Shown piece after piece: positions 19,454 to 28,257 of a stretch of 47,308 bases of DNA; within the stretch, counting starts at the first letter, position 1; each line of letters begins with the position of its first letter. The stretch is from an uncultured Clostridia bacterium (GTDB taxonomy: Bacteria; Bacillota; Clostridia; Christensenellales; Aristaeellaceae), in contig CALCUD010000074.1 in assembly GCA_937906775.1 (NCBI GenBank), positions 1 through 47,308 on the forward strand. Direction: 5' to 3'. The notes under the pieces are model-generated. The model saw only the letters and a program-made list of their open reading frames with translations, made no database searches and was not told the DNA's origin. The position numbers were made by a program, and so were the translations under genes.

Positions 19454-20538
19454 TATTCCTGCTCCTCCGAAAACGGTTCGTAAATCCCGGTCACGAAACT
19501 GTTGTACATGATGTCGTACCGGTCATGCACGCGCCATCCGGCTCCGGTGGACTGATACTCCTTGGTTTCAACCTTGCATCCGGGAACGGCGGCCTTGAAC
19601 GCGGCGATCTCCTCCTCCGACAGATGCCTGTTGAAGGAGATCCATAACCGTTCAAGATTGACGCAGGAATAGAGCGGCGTCAGATCCGTGATATCGTTAT
19701 GGCACAGATTCAGGTCCAGCAGTCTGGTTTTCCCGGCCAGGGGGGAGATGTCCGTGATATTCTGCATGAACAGTTCCACATACTCCAGATCATCCAGTTC
19801 CGCCAGAGGAGAGATATCCGTTACCGGCGTTTTGGAATCAATGACGATGAGACGGCGGAGATTCGGCCACGACTCCAGAAAGGTCAGATCACTCACATCG
19901 TTGTGCCCCACGTCGAGCGCCAGCAGATCGGGACAGAACTCTTTCAGGATCGGAGCGATATCGTCCGCGGTGTAACGGGGATCCTGCCGGCCTTTCAGCG
20001 TGGAATACGCGGTCGCGCCCGGACGCAGGGACATTCCGTTGTACCGGACGGTCCAGCGGAATTCGATCTGCGGGTATTCGGCGAGCAGACCTCTCATAAC
20101 ATCCAGTTCAAACGGGCTGTTGTACATGGTGACGGCCTGCAGATCCGGATCCAGCGCGATCAGCGCGCGGATATCATCGACCGTGATCTTCTTTTCGCGC
20201 TTCAGGTCATCCAGATTCAGATCGGTGACCTGATTGTCCACTTTCTGGCCGTACAGCGACACGTTGAAATGGAAACGGATCTGCGGGCAGGCCTCGGTCA
20301 GCTTTACTGCGGCAGACAGGGATACCTGGACCGCGCTCATATCGCAGGCGACCAGGTCCTTCGCGTCGTTCAGCATCGCAGCCAGAGCGTCAACTTCCTT
20401 GTCCTGAAGCTTTTTAATGACGCTCAGGTCCACTTCTGCCGCCCCGGCGGGGATCTCAACTTTTCGCAGATCTGCGCCGGCTGAAACACACAGCAGACAG
20501 CAGATCAACAGGATCAGAACGGAGATGCCTTTACGCAT
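19453..20538 (-). CDS. exported leucine-rich repeat protein
   Basis: 361 aa with a signal peptide (MRKGISVLILLICCLLCVSAGA). The C-terminal half (about residues 195-310) shows four to five SDS22/internalin-type leucine-rich repeats: DLLALDVGHNDVSDLTFL, LRRLIVIDSKTPVTDISPL, LEYVELFMQNITDISPL and LLDLNLCHNDITDLTPL. The N-terminal half is less regular but contains DLSVIKKLQDKEVDALAAML and two PQIxFxxxVxxxG segments that look like a degenerate duplication. No anchor motif is seen, so it is probably secreted or membrane-tethered through its signal. It lies between the two PIG-L-related proteins, 12 bases after one and overlapping the other; a scaffold or ligand-binding role for the enzymes is inferred. 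Confidence 0.8.
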   Translation of the reverse strand: MRKGISVLILLICCLLCVSAGADLRKVEIPAGAAEVDLSVIKKLQDKEVDALAAMLNDAKDLVACDMSAVQVSLSAAVKLTEACPQIRFHFNVSLYGQKVDNQVTDLNLDDLKREKKITVDDIRALIALDPDLQAVTMYNSPFELDVMRGLLAEYPQIEFRWTVRYNGMSLRPGATAYSTLKGRQDPRYTADDIAPILKEFCPDLLALDVGHNDVSDLTFLESWPNLRRLIVIDSKTPVTDISPLAELDDLEYVELFMQNITDISPLAGKTRLLDLNLCHNDITDLTPLYSCVNLERLWISFNRHLSEEEIAAFKAAVPGCKVETKEYQSTGAGWRVHDRYDIMYNSFVTGIYEPFSEEQE

Positions 20539-20550
20539 AACGGTCCCCTC

Positions 20551-22410
20551 TTACTTTTTCTTGCCGTCGGCCATATCGGTATGCACTTGATCGGAAGTGC
20601 CGATCCCGAACAGCTCGTGCTGATTCCGCGGAGAACCGACGACGTTGCCTTTACCGGTCCGGTGCAGACGCGTTCCCATAAAGATCATGGTCGCAGTACT
20701 GCCGCCGTCGATGTTCATGCCTTCGACAACTCCGCGCGCGTACAGCAGTTCGGCGAGCTGGTACAGATTCATGCCCTGCTCTCCGCCCTTGGGCATCTTG
20801 CCTTCCACCATGACAAAGAAGAAATGTCCGGGTTCGACCATGCCAAAGGCGCTTCTGGGTTCGGGGACGTCGGCGCTGTTGCCGTTATAGGCCCGGAGCT
20901 TGCCGCCGCGGACCAGATACGGCCCGAAGGAGAGCGCGTCGTGAACGTTGCCCTGGGCCAGAAGCTCATCCGCGGAATATTCGGAAGCGGCGTATACGGA
21001 AAGGGTGCCGTCGTCCCGAAGGACCATGGTATCCAGATTCGGATATTTCAGCGAATGTTTCGGGTCAAAATTGTACAGGACGGTCCCCTGACGGATAATA
21101 TTGCCGACATTCATTTTTTTGTCCGCCCGGTAGGGATAGTAATCCCCGTTCACGGCGAAAACCAGTCTGGAAGTCTGGGCGAGCGTTTCGGGATAGATCT
21201 GCTGGCCTTTGAACGTCGCGTTGACATAAACATGCTGACGCAGCATTTCGGATTCGGGCTTGAAGATCACGTTCGCTTCAAACCAGCGGTGCGGAACATC
21301 CGGCATTGCGTAGCGGACGATCTCGACCTGAAGGGTCGGACTCAGATAGGCCCAGAGCCCGTCGTCCGCATTTTCGTAGACAAACTCGCCCTCAGCCAGA
21401 TATCCGTTCTCCAGACGGTCCGCCGGATAGGGAATATCCGAAACGGAAGCGTGTTCCGCCTCAGCGAACCGGGACGCGCACCATTCCCGCAGCAGGTCGT
21501 TGTCGCGGGAGGCCAGTTCATCCGCCATGGCGGCATAATCATCGGAATCGCAGGCCCGGGCCGGAAGCGCCCAGACGCCGTATTCGGCCGCGCTGTCCGG
21601 ATTCCAGGCGGGATCAACCGCGTTCTCCGCGGCCAGGGACAGCGTTTCGGTCAGAGCGCCGTCGGAGACCGCCAGCAGCGGCTGATAGCGGCGGATCCAG
21701 TCGGCGACAAGCTTTTCCTTGCTTTCTTTCTTATTGATCGGACCGGTATACAGCAGGGGAGCGTATTCAAGTCCGGCTTCGCGGTAAGCGTCCTGCAGGG
21801 TGAGCAGGGGAGTTTCGGCCGAGAATCCGGCGATCATGACGTTCAGCCCATTTTCGCACAGAGCCTGCAGGGAGGAAAGGTCGATACTGTCCAGAGAATC
21901 GGCGACCAGCAGGACATCCGCGGTATCGGCGGATTTCCAGGTGTGAACGGTATCCGGAAGGGTCCCTTCCGAGAAGCAGCGGATCTCTTTGATGTTCAGT
22001 GCTACGCCGTTGGAAAAGGAAAAGATGACCTTGATCTTTCCGCTCAGCCCGTCAACAGGGACCGTGAACTCCACGCCGGGGGACTTCTGAACAAGGACGG
22101 ATTCCCATTTTTTCTTTTCGTTCTGGAGCTGAAGCTCCATCTGATCCGGCGCGTCGGAAAGCCTGAAATACAGGGCATGACACGCGGCGGATTCATCCAG
22201 GACAAGGATGATCGGGCATTTTTTGTCCTTTTTCAGGGCGATCCCGGTCTCATCGCTTCCGTCCGTGACGGGGGAGGCGTCGATTTCCTTGTCGTTCGCG
22301 CTGTGACAGGCAAACGCGAGCGAAACGGCTTCGGCGGAACCTTCGGCTCCGGCGGCGGAAAGGGGCAGGACCATGGCAAGAATCAGAAGGCAGCACAGGA
22401 GCTTTTTCAT
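20551..22410 (-). CDS. exported phosphodiester glycosidase (NAGPA) fused to a degenerate PIG-L-like domain
   Basis: 619 aa with signal peptide (MKKLLCCLLILAMVLPLSAAGA). Residues about 25-147 form a beta-sandwich equivalent to that of the deacetylase at 18281, followed by the same linker (EGTLPDTVHTW, from about residue 148). Where the deacetylase has its zinc motif AHPDDE, this protein reads ADSLDSID, so the PIG-L-like region (about 160-290) is probably catalytically dead. The C-terminal part (about 320-605) is a NAGPA/DUF2233 phosphodiester glycosidase domain: FAVNGDYYPY, DALSFGPYLVRGGK and VEGMNIDGGSTATMIFMG are the family marks. NAGPA-type enzymes cleave sugar-phosphodiester bonds. It follows the shorter phosphodiester glycosidase by 40 bases. 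Confidence 0.8.
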   Translation of the reverse strand: MKKLLCCLLILAMVLPLSAAGAEGSAEAVSLAFACHSANDKEIDASPVTDGSDETGIALKKDKKCPIILVLDESAACHALYFRLSDAPDQMELQLQNEKKKWESVLVQKSPGVEFTVPVDGLSGKIKVIFSFSNGVALNIKEIRCFSEGTLPDTVHTWKSADTADVLLVADSLDSIDLSSLQALCENGLNVMIAGFSAETPLLTLQDAYREAGLEYAPLLYTGPINKKESKEKLVADWIRRYQPLLAVSDGALTETLSLAAENAVDPAWNPDSAAEYGVWALPARACDSDDYAAMADELASRDNDLLREWCASRFAEAEHASVSDIPYPADRLENGYLAEGEFVYENADDGLWAYLSPTLQVEIVRYAMPDVPHRWFEANVIFKPESEMLRQHVYVNATFKGQQIYPETLAQTSRLVFAVNGDYYPYRADKKMNVGNIIRQGTVLYNFDPKHSLKYPNLDTMVLRDDGTLSVYAASEYSADELLAQGNVHDALSFGPYLVRGGKLRAYNGNSADVPEPRSAFGMVEPGHFFFVMVEGKMPKGGEQGMNLYQLAELLYARGVVEGMNIDGGSTATMIFMGTRLHRTGKGNVVGSPRNQHELFGIGTSDQVHTDMADGKKK

Positions 22411-22450
22411 GACGCAGGATCTCTTTTCTGAATATTATTTGTACAGAAGC

Positions 22451-23305
22451 TCAGGGAGCGACCGCAGTGGCAAAGTAGATGATATCCCCGATATCCCGGA
22501 CCTTGGCGCCGACCGCGTTGATCTTTGTTCCGCACAGAACGACGCTGGTGGAGTTGCCGCCGTCGAGATTGTAGGCCTGCCGGATCCCAAGGTCCTTCAG
22601 AAGCGACACGCATTCCGGAATGGTCAGCCCCGGCTGATTCTGCTCGGGTCCTTCCGTGGCGAAGAAGAGATAACTCAGCGGTTCCAGCTGGCAGAAGATC
22701 ATCCGCTGCGCTTTGGTCGGATATCCGCAGGAGGTTTTTTCGGCGTACTTGAACTGAGCGATCTCTCCGTCGATGATCAGGCCGGGGCCGAAACAGAAGG
22801 CCTGACGGATCTCGCGCGGGAATTCCTCAATGCTCTTGTTGCTGGAGTGATCGATGATGGTCAGATCGCCGTTTTCGTCAATGATGAGCGTATCTCTTGA
22901 GGAGACGGGCGCTTTGCGCAGCTCCTTGCCCTCGCGGACGACATACCCGGTCTGATGATAGGAAAAGAAGTCCCCGTTGATGGCCAGCACGGCGTTGTTT
23001 CGCTTCGCGATCGTCGCCGCGGTGGTCCACTGCTTGGAGGGATACGGCGCGGAGAGCGCGGTTCTCAGCTGGCCCGGATCGGTGACGGTCACGTAAACGT
23101 AATAGACATTCGTGTCGAACGCGATGTCTTTTTCGATCCTGACGGACAGAGATCCGTCATCATAAGTCAGATTGTCCATATCCAGCGCGGATTCGACCGG
23201 CGGAAAGGCCGCTTCGTATTCCGGGGAAAGATCTTCCCCGAAGGCCGCGAACGGAATCATGACAGCAATCAGAACGAGGAGTATCCGACGTAACAATCTT
23301 CTCAC
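22451..23305 (-). CDS. exported phosphodiester glycosidase (NAGPA/DUF2233 family)
   Basis: 284 aa, first gene of the exported-protein operon. The N-terminus is a signal peptide (RRILLVLIAVMIPFAAFG). The NAGPA domain fills the rest: AVLAINGDFFSYHQTGYVVREGKE, QAFCFGPGLIIDGE and IRQAYNLDGGNSTSVVLCG, matching the conserved Asp-Gly-Gly-x-Ser/Thr loop. The start is GTG at 23305 with only a weak GGGAAG in front; TTG at 23296 is an alternative. A near-consensus promoter lies 28 bases upstream. Mammalian NAGPA uncovers mannose 6-phosphate by removing GlcNAc; bacterial members are thought to act on phosphodiester-linked glycans, such as teichoic-acid-like polymers or phosphoglycans (inference here). 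Confidence 0.85.
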   Translation of the reverse strand: MRRLLRRILLVLIAVMIPFAAFGEDLSPEYEAAFPPVESALDMDNLTYDDGSLSVRIEKDIAFDTNVYYVYVTVTDPGQLRTALSAPYPSKQWTTAATIAKRNNAVLAINGDFFSYHQTGYVVREGKELRKAPVSSRDTLIIDENGDLTIIDHSSNKSIEEFPREIRQAFCFGPGLIIDGEIAQFKYAEKTSCGYPTKAQRMIFCQLEPLSYLFFATEGPEQNQPGLTIPECVSLLKDLGIRQAYNLDGGNSTSVVLCGTKINAVGAKVRDIGDIIYFATAVAP

Positions 23306-23332
23306 TTCCCGATAAAGGATGATAACTAATTA

Positions 23333-23361
23333 ATGATATGCCCACAGAAGGCAGATGTCAA
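23333..23361 (-). promoter_or_regulatory. promoter of the exported-protein operon
   Basis: Perfect TTGACA (23356-23361) and TATCAT (23333-23338) with a 17-base spacer on the minus strand, 28 bases upstream of the GTG start. This divergent region also separates the operon from rqcH on the plus strand. Confidence 0.8.
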
Positions 23362-23452
23362 GGAGAGACGGACGCTCCGGAACCTGACTCTTTTTCCTTC
23401 CTTTTTTGATCCTTTCGTCATATACTGGACGGTGATAAAGGAGCTGAGCCCA

Positions 23453-25195
23453 ATGCCTATGGACGGACTTACGGTCGGTTTTACAGCCCGGGAACTGAAG
23501 AACGAGCTTACCGGCGGACGCGTGGACAGGATCACGCAGCCGGAGCGGGATACGGTGATCCTTCTGATCCGGGCGGACAATCAGAATAAAAAACTGCTGC
23601 TCTGCGCTTCGCCCAACAACGCGCGCTGCCATCTGACGGAAAGCAGCTTTCCCAATCCGCTGGAGCCGCCGGCGCTGTGCATGTTGCTCCGGAAACAGCT
23701 GATGGGGGGACGGGTGACGGATATCCGGCAGATCGACGGGGACCGCGTCGTTTATTTTGACTTCGATACAGTCAATGAACTGGGGGATCATGTTTTGCGG
23801 CGGCTGATCCTGGAGATTATGGGCCGTCATTCGAATCTGATGCTGCTGGATGAAAACGGCAGGATCCTGGAGGCTGCCCGCCATGTCAACGGGGAAATGA
23901 GCCGGGTGCGCCAGATCCTTCCGGGACTGACCTATGAGGAACCGCCGGCGCAGGATAAGCTCGGCCCTGCGGACTGGACCCCGGAGCGGCTGGCGGAGAG
24001 GATCGCAAGGGAAGGAGATGTTCCTTTCCACCGGGCGCTGGCCAATTCTGTATGCGGACTCAGCAATCCTGCCGCAAGGGAACTGGCTTTCCGCGTCCTC
24101 CGGCCCGGAGAAGAGCGACCGGATTCCCTTCCGGAGACATGCGCGCGTCTTGCGGATTTTCTGAAACGGCTGCCCGAAATGACTTCTCCGGTCGTGACGG
24201 CGGATGAAAACGGAAATCCGGAGGAGGTTTTCGCGTTCCCCTATCTGTCCGCAGAACTTTCCCGTCAGCGTTCCTATCCTACTGTCAGCAGAGCGCTGGA
24301 GGCCTACTTCGGTTCCCGCGACGCCCGGGACAGGCTGAATCAGAAAAGCGCGTCCATGGTCCGGCTGCTGAAAGGGCAGGTCGAACGCTGCGAAAAGAAA
24401 CTGGCTTTGCAGGAGGAGGAACTGGCCGGAGCGGCGCGGATGGAAGAGTACCGGATCATGGGGGAGATCATCAACGCGAATCTGTACCGGCTGAAAAAAG
24501 GAATGACGGAGGTCACCCTTCCCAACTGGTACGATCCGGACGGCCGGGAAATGACGATCCCCATGGATATCCGGCTGACGCCGAGTCAGAACGCGCAGCG
24601 GTATTTCAAAAAATACCAGAAAGCGCGGTCTGCCCGTGAAACCGCGGCTGAACAAAAGGAAAAAACGCTGCGGGAACTGGATTATCTGGAAGGCATGCTG
24701 CTGGATGTCGGCAAATGCGTCGGCGAGAGCGAACTGGAGGAGATCCGGCAGGACCTGATCCGCGCGGGGTATATGAAAAAAATATCCAATCGCCGTCAGC
24801 AGCGGGCGCTTCCGCCCAGCAAACCTTATCTGTATATTTCCGAGGACGGGATCGAGATTGCGGTCGGGAAGAACGCGGTCCAGAACGACCGGCTGACCCA
24901 GGGGGCGAGACCGGGCGAGATCTGGCTCCATGCGAAGGATATGCCGGGGAGCCATGTGATTATCCGTTCGGAGGGTTCTGTTCCTGAGACGACCCTTCGC
25001 CGGGCGGCGCAGCTGGCGGCCTGGTACAGCAAGGGTCAGCGAAGCTCTTCGGTTCCCGTTGATTATACGCAGAAACGCTATGTGAAAAAACCTTCCGGAG
25101 CCGCTCCGGGCAAAGTGATCTATACGAACCAGAAAACGGTGTATATGACCGTGGAGGAATCGGATGTTCAGGAAATCACGCTGAAGGAATCCTGA
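23453..25195 (+). CDS. rqcH: RqcH, ribosome-associated quality-control factor (NFACT family)
   Basis: 580 aa from the ATG at 23453, chosen because AAAGGAG lies 9 bases upstream; ORF extension further upstream is not plausible. RqcH binds stalled 50S-peptidyl-tRNA complexes and adds C-terminal alanine tails that mark the nascent chain for ClpXP-type degradation. The NFACT-N domain contains GDRVV with Asp97-Arg98, the residue pair at exactly the positions needed in B. subtilis RqcH, and EIMGRHSNLMLLD. A helical coiled-coil section (about 285-460) follows, and the NFACT-R domain carries EIWLHAKDMPGSHVIIR near residue 490. Older annotations call this family fibronectin-binding protein. It is single-gene, ending at a strong terminator. 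Confidence 0.93.
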   Translation: MPMDGLTVGFTARELKNELTGGRVDRITQPERDTVILLIRADNQNKKLLLCASPNNARCHLTESSFPNPLEPPALCMLLRKQLMGGRVTDIRQIDGDRVVYFDFDTVNELGDHVLRRLILEIMGRHSNLMLLDENGRILEAARHVNGEMSRVRQILPGLTYEEPPAQDKLGPADWTPERLAERIAREGDVPFHRALANSVCGLSNPAARELAFRVLRPGEERPDSLPETCARLADFLKRLPEMTSPVVTADENGNPEEVFAFPYLSAELSRQRSYPTVSRALEAYFGSRDARDRLNQKSASMVRLLKGQVERCEKKLALQEEELAGAARMEEYRIMGEIINANLYRLKKGMTEVTLPNWYDPDGREMTIPMDIRLTPSQNAQRYFKKYQKARSARETAAEQKEKTLRELDYLEGMLLDVGKCVGESELEEIRQDLIRAGYMKKISNRRQQRALPPSKPYLYISEDGIEIAVGKNAVQNDRLTQGARPGEIWLHAKDMPGSHVIIRSEGSVPETTLRRAAQLAAWYSKGQRSSSVPVDYTQKRYVKKPSGAAPGKVIYTNQKTVYMTVEESDVQEITLKES

Positions 25196-25201
25196 ATACA
25201 G

Positions 25202-25239
25202 AAAATCCGGGCGGAACCGAATGATTCCGTCCGGATTTT
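25202..25239 (+). terminator. terminator of rqcH
   Basis: AAAATCCGGGCGGAA and TTCCGTCCGGATTTT form a 15-base stem with one G-T pair and an 8-base loop, 6 bases after the stop and followed by a T-run. The symmetric A- and T-ends also let it serve the convergent xylanase gene. Confidence 0.85.
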
Positions 25240-25257
25240 TGCATGGCGAGGAGAGGG

Positions 25258-26484
25258 TCAGTCCCCGTTCAGCGCTTTGTACATTTCCTCAAAGGAAGTC
25301 TTGATCTCGTTTTTTACGGTGAGAATTCCGCCCAGGGTGCTGTTCAGCTTCCAGGTGTATTCGGGACCGGTTTTCGGAACATCGTTGACGCCCCAGATCG
25401 TGACGGAGGTCAGGGCGTTGTGTCCCAGCTTTTCGTTGACGCTCCGGAGCATTCTGAACATCCGTCCGTAGAACTCTGCGTGCTCGGCAATGTGTTCCTC
25501 CTCGTAGTTCCGGAGCGCCATTTCGGTGATATGGACTTCCATGCCGAGCGCGTCGAACGCCATGATGCTGTCGCGCGTGTTGGTGATCAGATCTTCCGCG
25601 AGGCAGCCGGACTGAACGCCGTATCCGCCCATGTAGCCCTGCATGCCGATCCCGTCGATCAGTTTGCGGTCGTTTCCGTTTTCATCCTGCGCGAAGGAGT
25701 TGATGCTTTCGACCAGATACTTCGCGGCGTTCCGCTTGTCCGCGTAGAGCATATTGTAATCGTTGTAGAACAGGCGGATATCGGCGTTCAGCGCTTCCAC
25801 GGCGTTTTTCGCGAACAGGAAGGAATATTCGACATAATCGGGGCCGACATACGCGTAGAAAGGATTCGGCGCTCCGTTCCGGACGGTGCGGATGTGGCGG
25901 GGATCATCCGCCTGATATTCGGCGGGGTTGTCACCCATGGCCTCGTTGACCACGTCCCAGCAGTAGATGACGCCGGGGAATTCGGTTTCGAAATGCGTGA
26001 CGACCTGCGTGATGTAGCTTTCCATTCTGGCCAGGATCACTTCGCGGGACGCGACGGGTTTTCTTTCATCATAATCCTCATGGAAGAACCATTCGGACAT
26101 ATAGGCGTCCCAGGTCAGAACATGACCGCGAACGCCGATCCCGTTGACCTGGGCGAAAGTGAGCATCCGGTCGGCCATCGTGTAGTTCATTCGCGGCATT
26201 CCGTCTTCGCTCTTCTGGGATCTGCTTTTGTCGAGCAGGGAATAGGCCTTGGTTTCATTGGTGCAGGTCGTGGTGTTGAACTGTCCCTTCAGGACCTCCA
26301 GATATGTTTTGTCCTGCAGCTGATTCGGGGAAAGACAGATCCCGAGCTTGAATCCGTACTTTTCGGCCAGCGCGCAGGCCGGCGGGTCGTAATCGGCGGC
26401 CGGTCTGCCGCTGACATCCGCGAGAGAAACCCCGCATCCGAGCAGCAGCCCCGCGCAGAGAATAAAGGAAAGCACTTTCTTCAT
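25258..26484 (-). CDS. exported GH10 endo-1,4-beta-xylanase
   Basis: 408 aa from the ATG at 26484, which has AGGAGG 7 bases upstream. The signal peptide MKKVLSFILCAGLLLGCG contains LLGC, a possible lipobox, so it may be a membrane-anchored lipoprotein; cleavage after SLA by signal peptidase I is the alternative. The GH10 barrel shows RGHVLTWDAYMSEWF (substrate-binding His/Trp), WDVVNEAMGD with acid/base Glu181, and VHITEMAL with nucleophile Glu321. It hydrolyses internal xylan beta-1,4 bonds outside the cell. It has its own strong promoter and no carbohydrate-binding module. A second, cytoplasmic GH10 lies at 41181. Confidence 0.93.
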   Translation of the reverse strand: MKKVLSFILCAGLLLGCGVSLADVSGRPAADYDPPACALAEKYGFKLGICLSPNQLQDKTYLEVLKGQFNTTTCTNETKAYSLLDKSRSQKSEDGMPRMNYTMADRMLTFAQVNGIGVRGHVLTWDAYMSEWFFHEDYDERKPVASREVILARMESYITQVVTHFETEFPGVIYCWDVVNEAMGDNPAEYQADDPRHIRTVRNGAPNPFYAYVGPDYVEYSFLFAKNAVEALNADIRLFYNDYNMLYADKRNAAKYLVESINSFAQDENGNDRKLIDGIGMQGYMGGYGVQSGCLAEDLITNTRDSIMAFDALGMEVHITEMALRNYEEEHIAEHAEFYGRMFRMLRSVNEKLGHNALTSVTIWGVNDVPKTGPEYTWKLNSTLGGILTVKNEIKTSFEEMYKALNGD

Positions 26485-26514
26485 AAAAAAACCTCCTGAA
26501 CAATGATCCAGCAT

Positions 26515-26543
26515 ATTGTATGAACGGATAAAACTCCTGTCAA
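26515..26543 (-). promoter_or_regulatory. promoter of the exported xylanase
   Basis: Perfect TTGACA (26538-26543) and TACAAT (26515-26520), 17-base spacer, 30 bases upstream of the xylanase start. No palindromic operator like that of the other xylanase (42453) is visible. Confidence 0.8.
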
Positions 26544-26549
26544 TACAGA

Positions 26550-26571
26550 ACAGCCCGCCGAAGCGGGCTGT
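26550..26571 (-). terminator. terminator of the rpiR-flavoprotein-exonuclease-kinase operon
   Basis: ACAGCCCGC and GCGGGCTGT form a perfect 9-bp stem with a 4-base loop, followed on the minus strand by TCTGTATT. It lies 23 bases after the kinase stop and directly before the xylanase promoter. Confidence 0.75.
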
Positions 26572-26594
26572 CCGGGGTTCCGTATGGAAGGAGA

Positions 26595-28241
26595 TCAATC
26601 CTGCTCAAGCGTGCATCCGCCGATAAACTCACGAAGGAGAGAAAGCGGAGGGATCTCCGTCATCAGCTCCGGATCAATCTCCGGCAGATAGTTCATGGTT
26701 TTGATCAGACGGCGGGCCAGCAGGTAGTTCGGAGAGGAAACGGGGACGTCCTTCAGCAGATCATAGGCATATTTTTTCAGAATGGGAAGCTCATAGTGAA
26801 GCGCGCTGTTGAACATGATATCGGCGTTCTCCTGATACGCAAAGATCCATTTTTCCTCGCCGCGGCGGACATCGGGCCACATGGACAGGGTCTGTTCGGA
26901 GGGAGTGCCGCGGAACTGACTGTCCCGGACGAGACGGCGAAGCAGGCGGACGTCCGTGGTACGGATCCGGTTGTGGTCGTCCAGGTTGAGACAGGTCAGG
27001 GCGCTGACAAAGATCTTGAAAACCTCATCCACCGGGAAGCATTCCGCGACTTTCGGATTCAGACCGTGAATGCCCTCGATGATCAGGACCTCATCCGGAT
27101 CAAGCGTTATCGGCTCTTCAGAATATTCCCTGCATCCGGTCGTGAAGTTGAAAACGGGCATCTGCACTTTTTCGCCGGACAGAAGCGCGCCGATCTTTTC
27201 ATTCATGAGCGCGAGATCGACCGCGTCCAGCGCTTCCAGATCGACATGCCCGTCCGCGTCGGGGATCATATCGGCCCGGTTGATATAGAAATCGTCCATG
27301 GAGATCCTGCGGGAAGGATGACCTTCGACCTGCAGATGGATCGCCAGACGGCCGGCAAAGGTGGTTTTTCCGCTGGAGGACGGACCGGCGACAAGCACGA
27401 CATGCTTGTTCTGCGCGGAGATCCGTCCGGCGATTTCGGCCAGCGCGCTCTCGTGAAGCGCTTCGTTTACCCGGATGAAATTACGAAGATGCTTCTGTTC
27501 GATCATCGTTGTGACATCCGTTACGTTCTTTATGCCGAGGATATCGCACCAGTGCGCGCTCTGGCTGAAGATCTCCAGATGCTTCGGACGGTAGATGTAG
27601 GGCGCAGCGTGCTCAAAATCGGCCCCGGCGGGAAGCTGAAGGACAAAACCGCCCCGGAGCTCGAAGAGGGTAAAGACCCGGACATAGCCGGTGGATACGG
27701 TCATGGCGCCGTAGAAATATTCCATCATTCCGTCGATCCGATACATCCGGATGGACGGGGAGGGACGGTGCATCAGCAGTTCCACCTTATCCGGCTGCTG
27801 CTCCTCCAGAAAGTATTCAATGGCGTCTTCGCGGCTGATCTGGACTTTTTCGAAAGGCAGATCCTGTTCGATGATATGACGCATTTCGTTTTCAATCCGG
27901 ACGATGTCCTGACGGTGCAGATCGATGGCGGGAAGCCGGACAAACACACCGTATCCGACAGAATACTCGATCCGGACCTGAGCGAACGGGTACAGATGTT
28001 TCAGGGCCAGCAACATGACAAAACGGAGGGAACGTTCATAGATCCGGCGTCCTTCCTCGTGTTCCAGCGTCAGCGGGACCAGCGTCGCGTCATCGCGGAG
28101 CCTGTCGTTCAATTCAACGACAACCCCCCCGTTCAGGGCCGCGAGCGTTCCTTTCGGGAAAGCGTCAAGCCCGCGCAGACACTCCAGGACCGTGGCGCCG
28201 TCCTGAAATTCTTTTTCATTGTTGAATGAGCGGATCTTCAT
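26595..28241 (-). CDS. multidomain nucleoside (uridine-type) kinase with TGS/ThrRS-like N-terminus
   Basis: 548 aa, much longer than classical uridine kinase (about 210 aa). Residues 1 to about 60 look like a TGS/ubiquitin-like domain. Residues about 60-260 resemble the second additional domain of threonyl-tRNA synthetase. The kinase domain follows with Walker A GPSSSGKTT (286-294), ISMDDFYINR, and LIIEGIHGLNP as Walker B. Such proteins are annotated as nucleoside kinases in Firmicutes; the substrate and the role of the synthetase-like front part are not known from sequence. It is the last gene of a four-gene operon, 16 bases after the exonuclease, with AAGGAGG as ribosome binding site. Confidence 0.88.
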   Translation of the reverse strand: MKIRSFNNEKEFQDGATVLECLRGLDAFPKGTLAALNGGVVVELNDRLRDDATLVPLTLEHEEGRRIYERSLRFVMLLALKHLYPFAQVRIEYSVGYGVFVRLPAIDLHRQDIVRIENEMRHIIEQDLPFEKVQISREDAIEYFLEEQQPDKVELLMHRPSPSIRMYRIDGMMEYFYGAMTVSTGYVRVFTLFELRGGFVLQLPAGADFEHAAPYIYRPKHLEIFSQSAHWCDILGIKNVTDVTTMIEQKHLRNFIRVNEALHESALAEIAGRISAQNKHVVLVAGPSSSGKTTFAGRLAIHLQVEGHPSRRISMDDFYINRADMIPDADGHVDLEALDAVDLALMNEKIGALLSGEKVQMPVFNFTTGCREYSEEPITLDPDEVLIIEGIHGLNPKVAECFPVDEVFKIFVSALTCLNLDDHNRIRTTDVRLLRRLVRDSQFRGTPSEQTLSMWPDVRRGEEKWIFAYQENADIMFNSALHYELPILKKYAYDLLKDVPVSSPNYLLARRLIKTMNYLPEIDPELMTEIPPLSLLREFIGGCTLEQD

Positions 28242-28257
28242 ACAGAGTCCTCCTTAT

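Noticed and set aside
20581..22431. 616-aa open frame opposite the NAGPA fusion gene
   Set aside because: Antisense shadow without ribosome binding site or domain; the minus-strand gene has signal peptide and family motifs.
23330..24955. 541-aa open frame opposite rqcH
   Set aside because: Shadow of a well-supported gene; Arg/Phe/Leu-rich translation with no domain.
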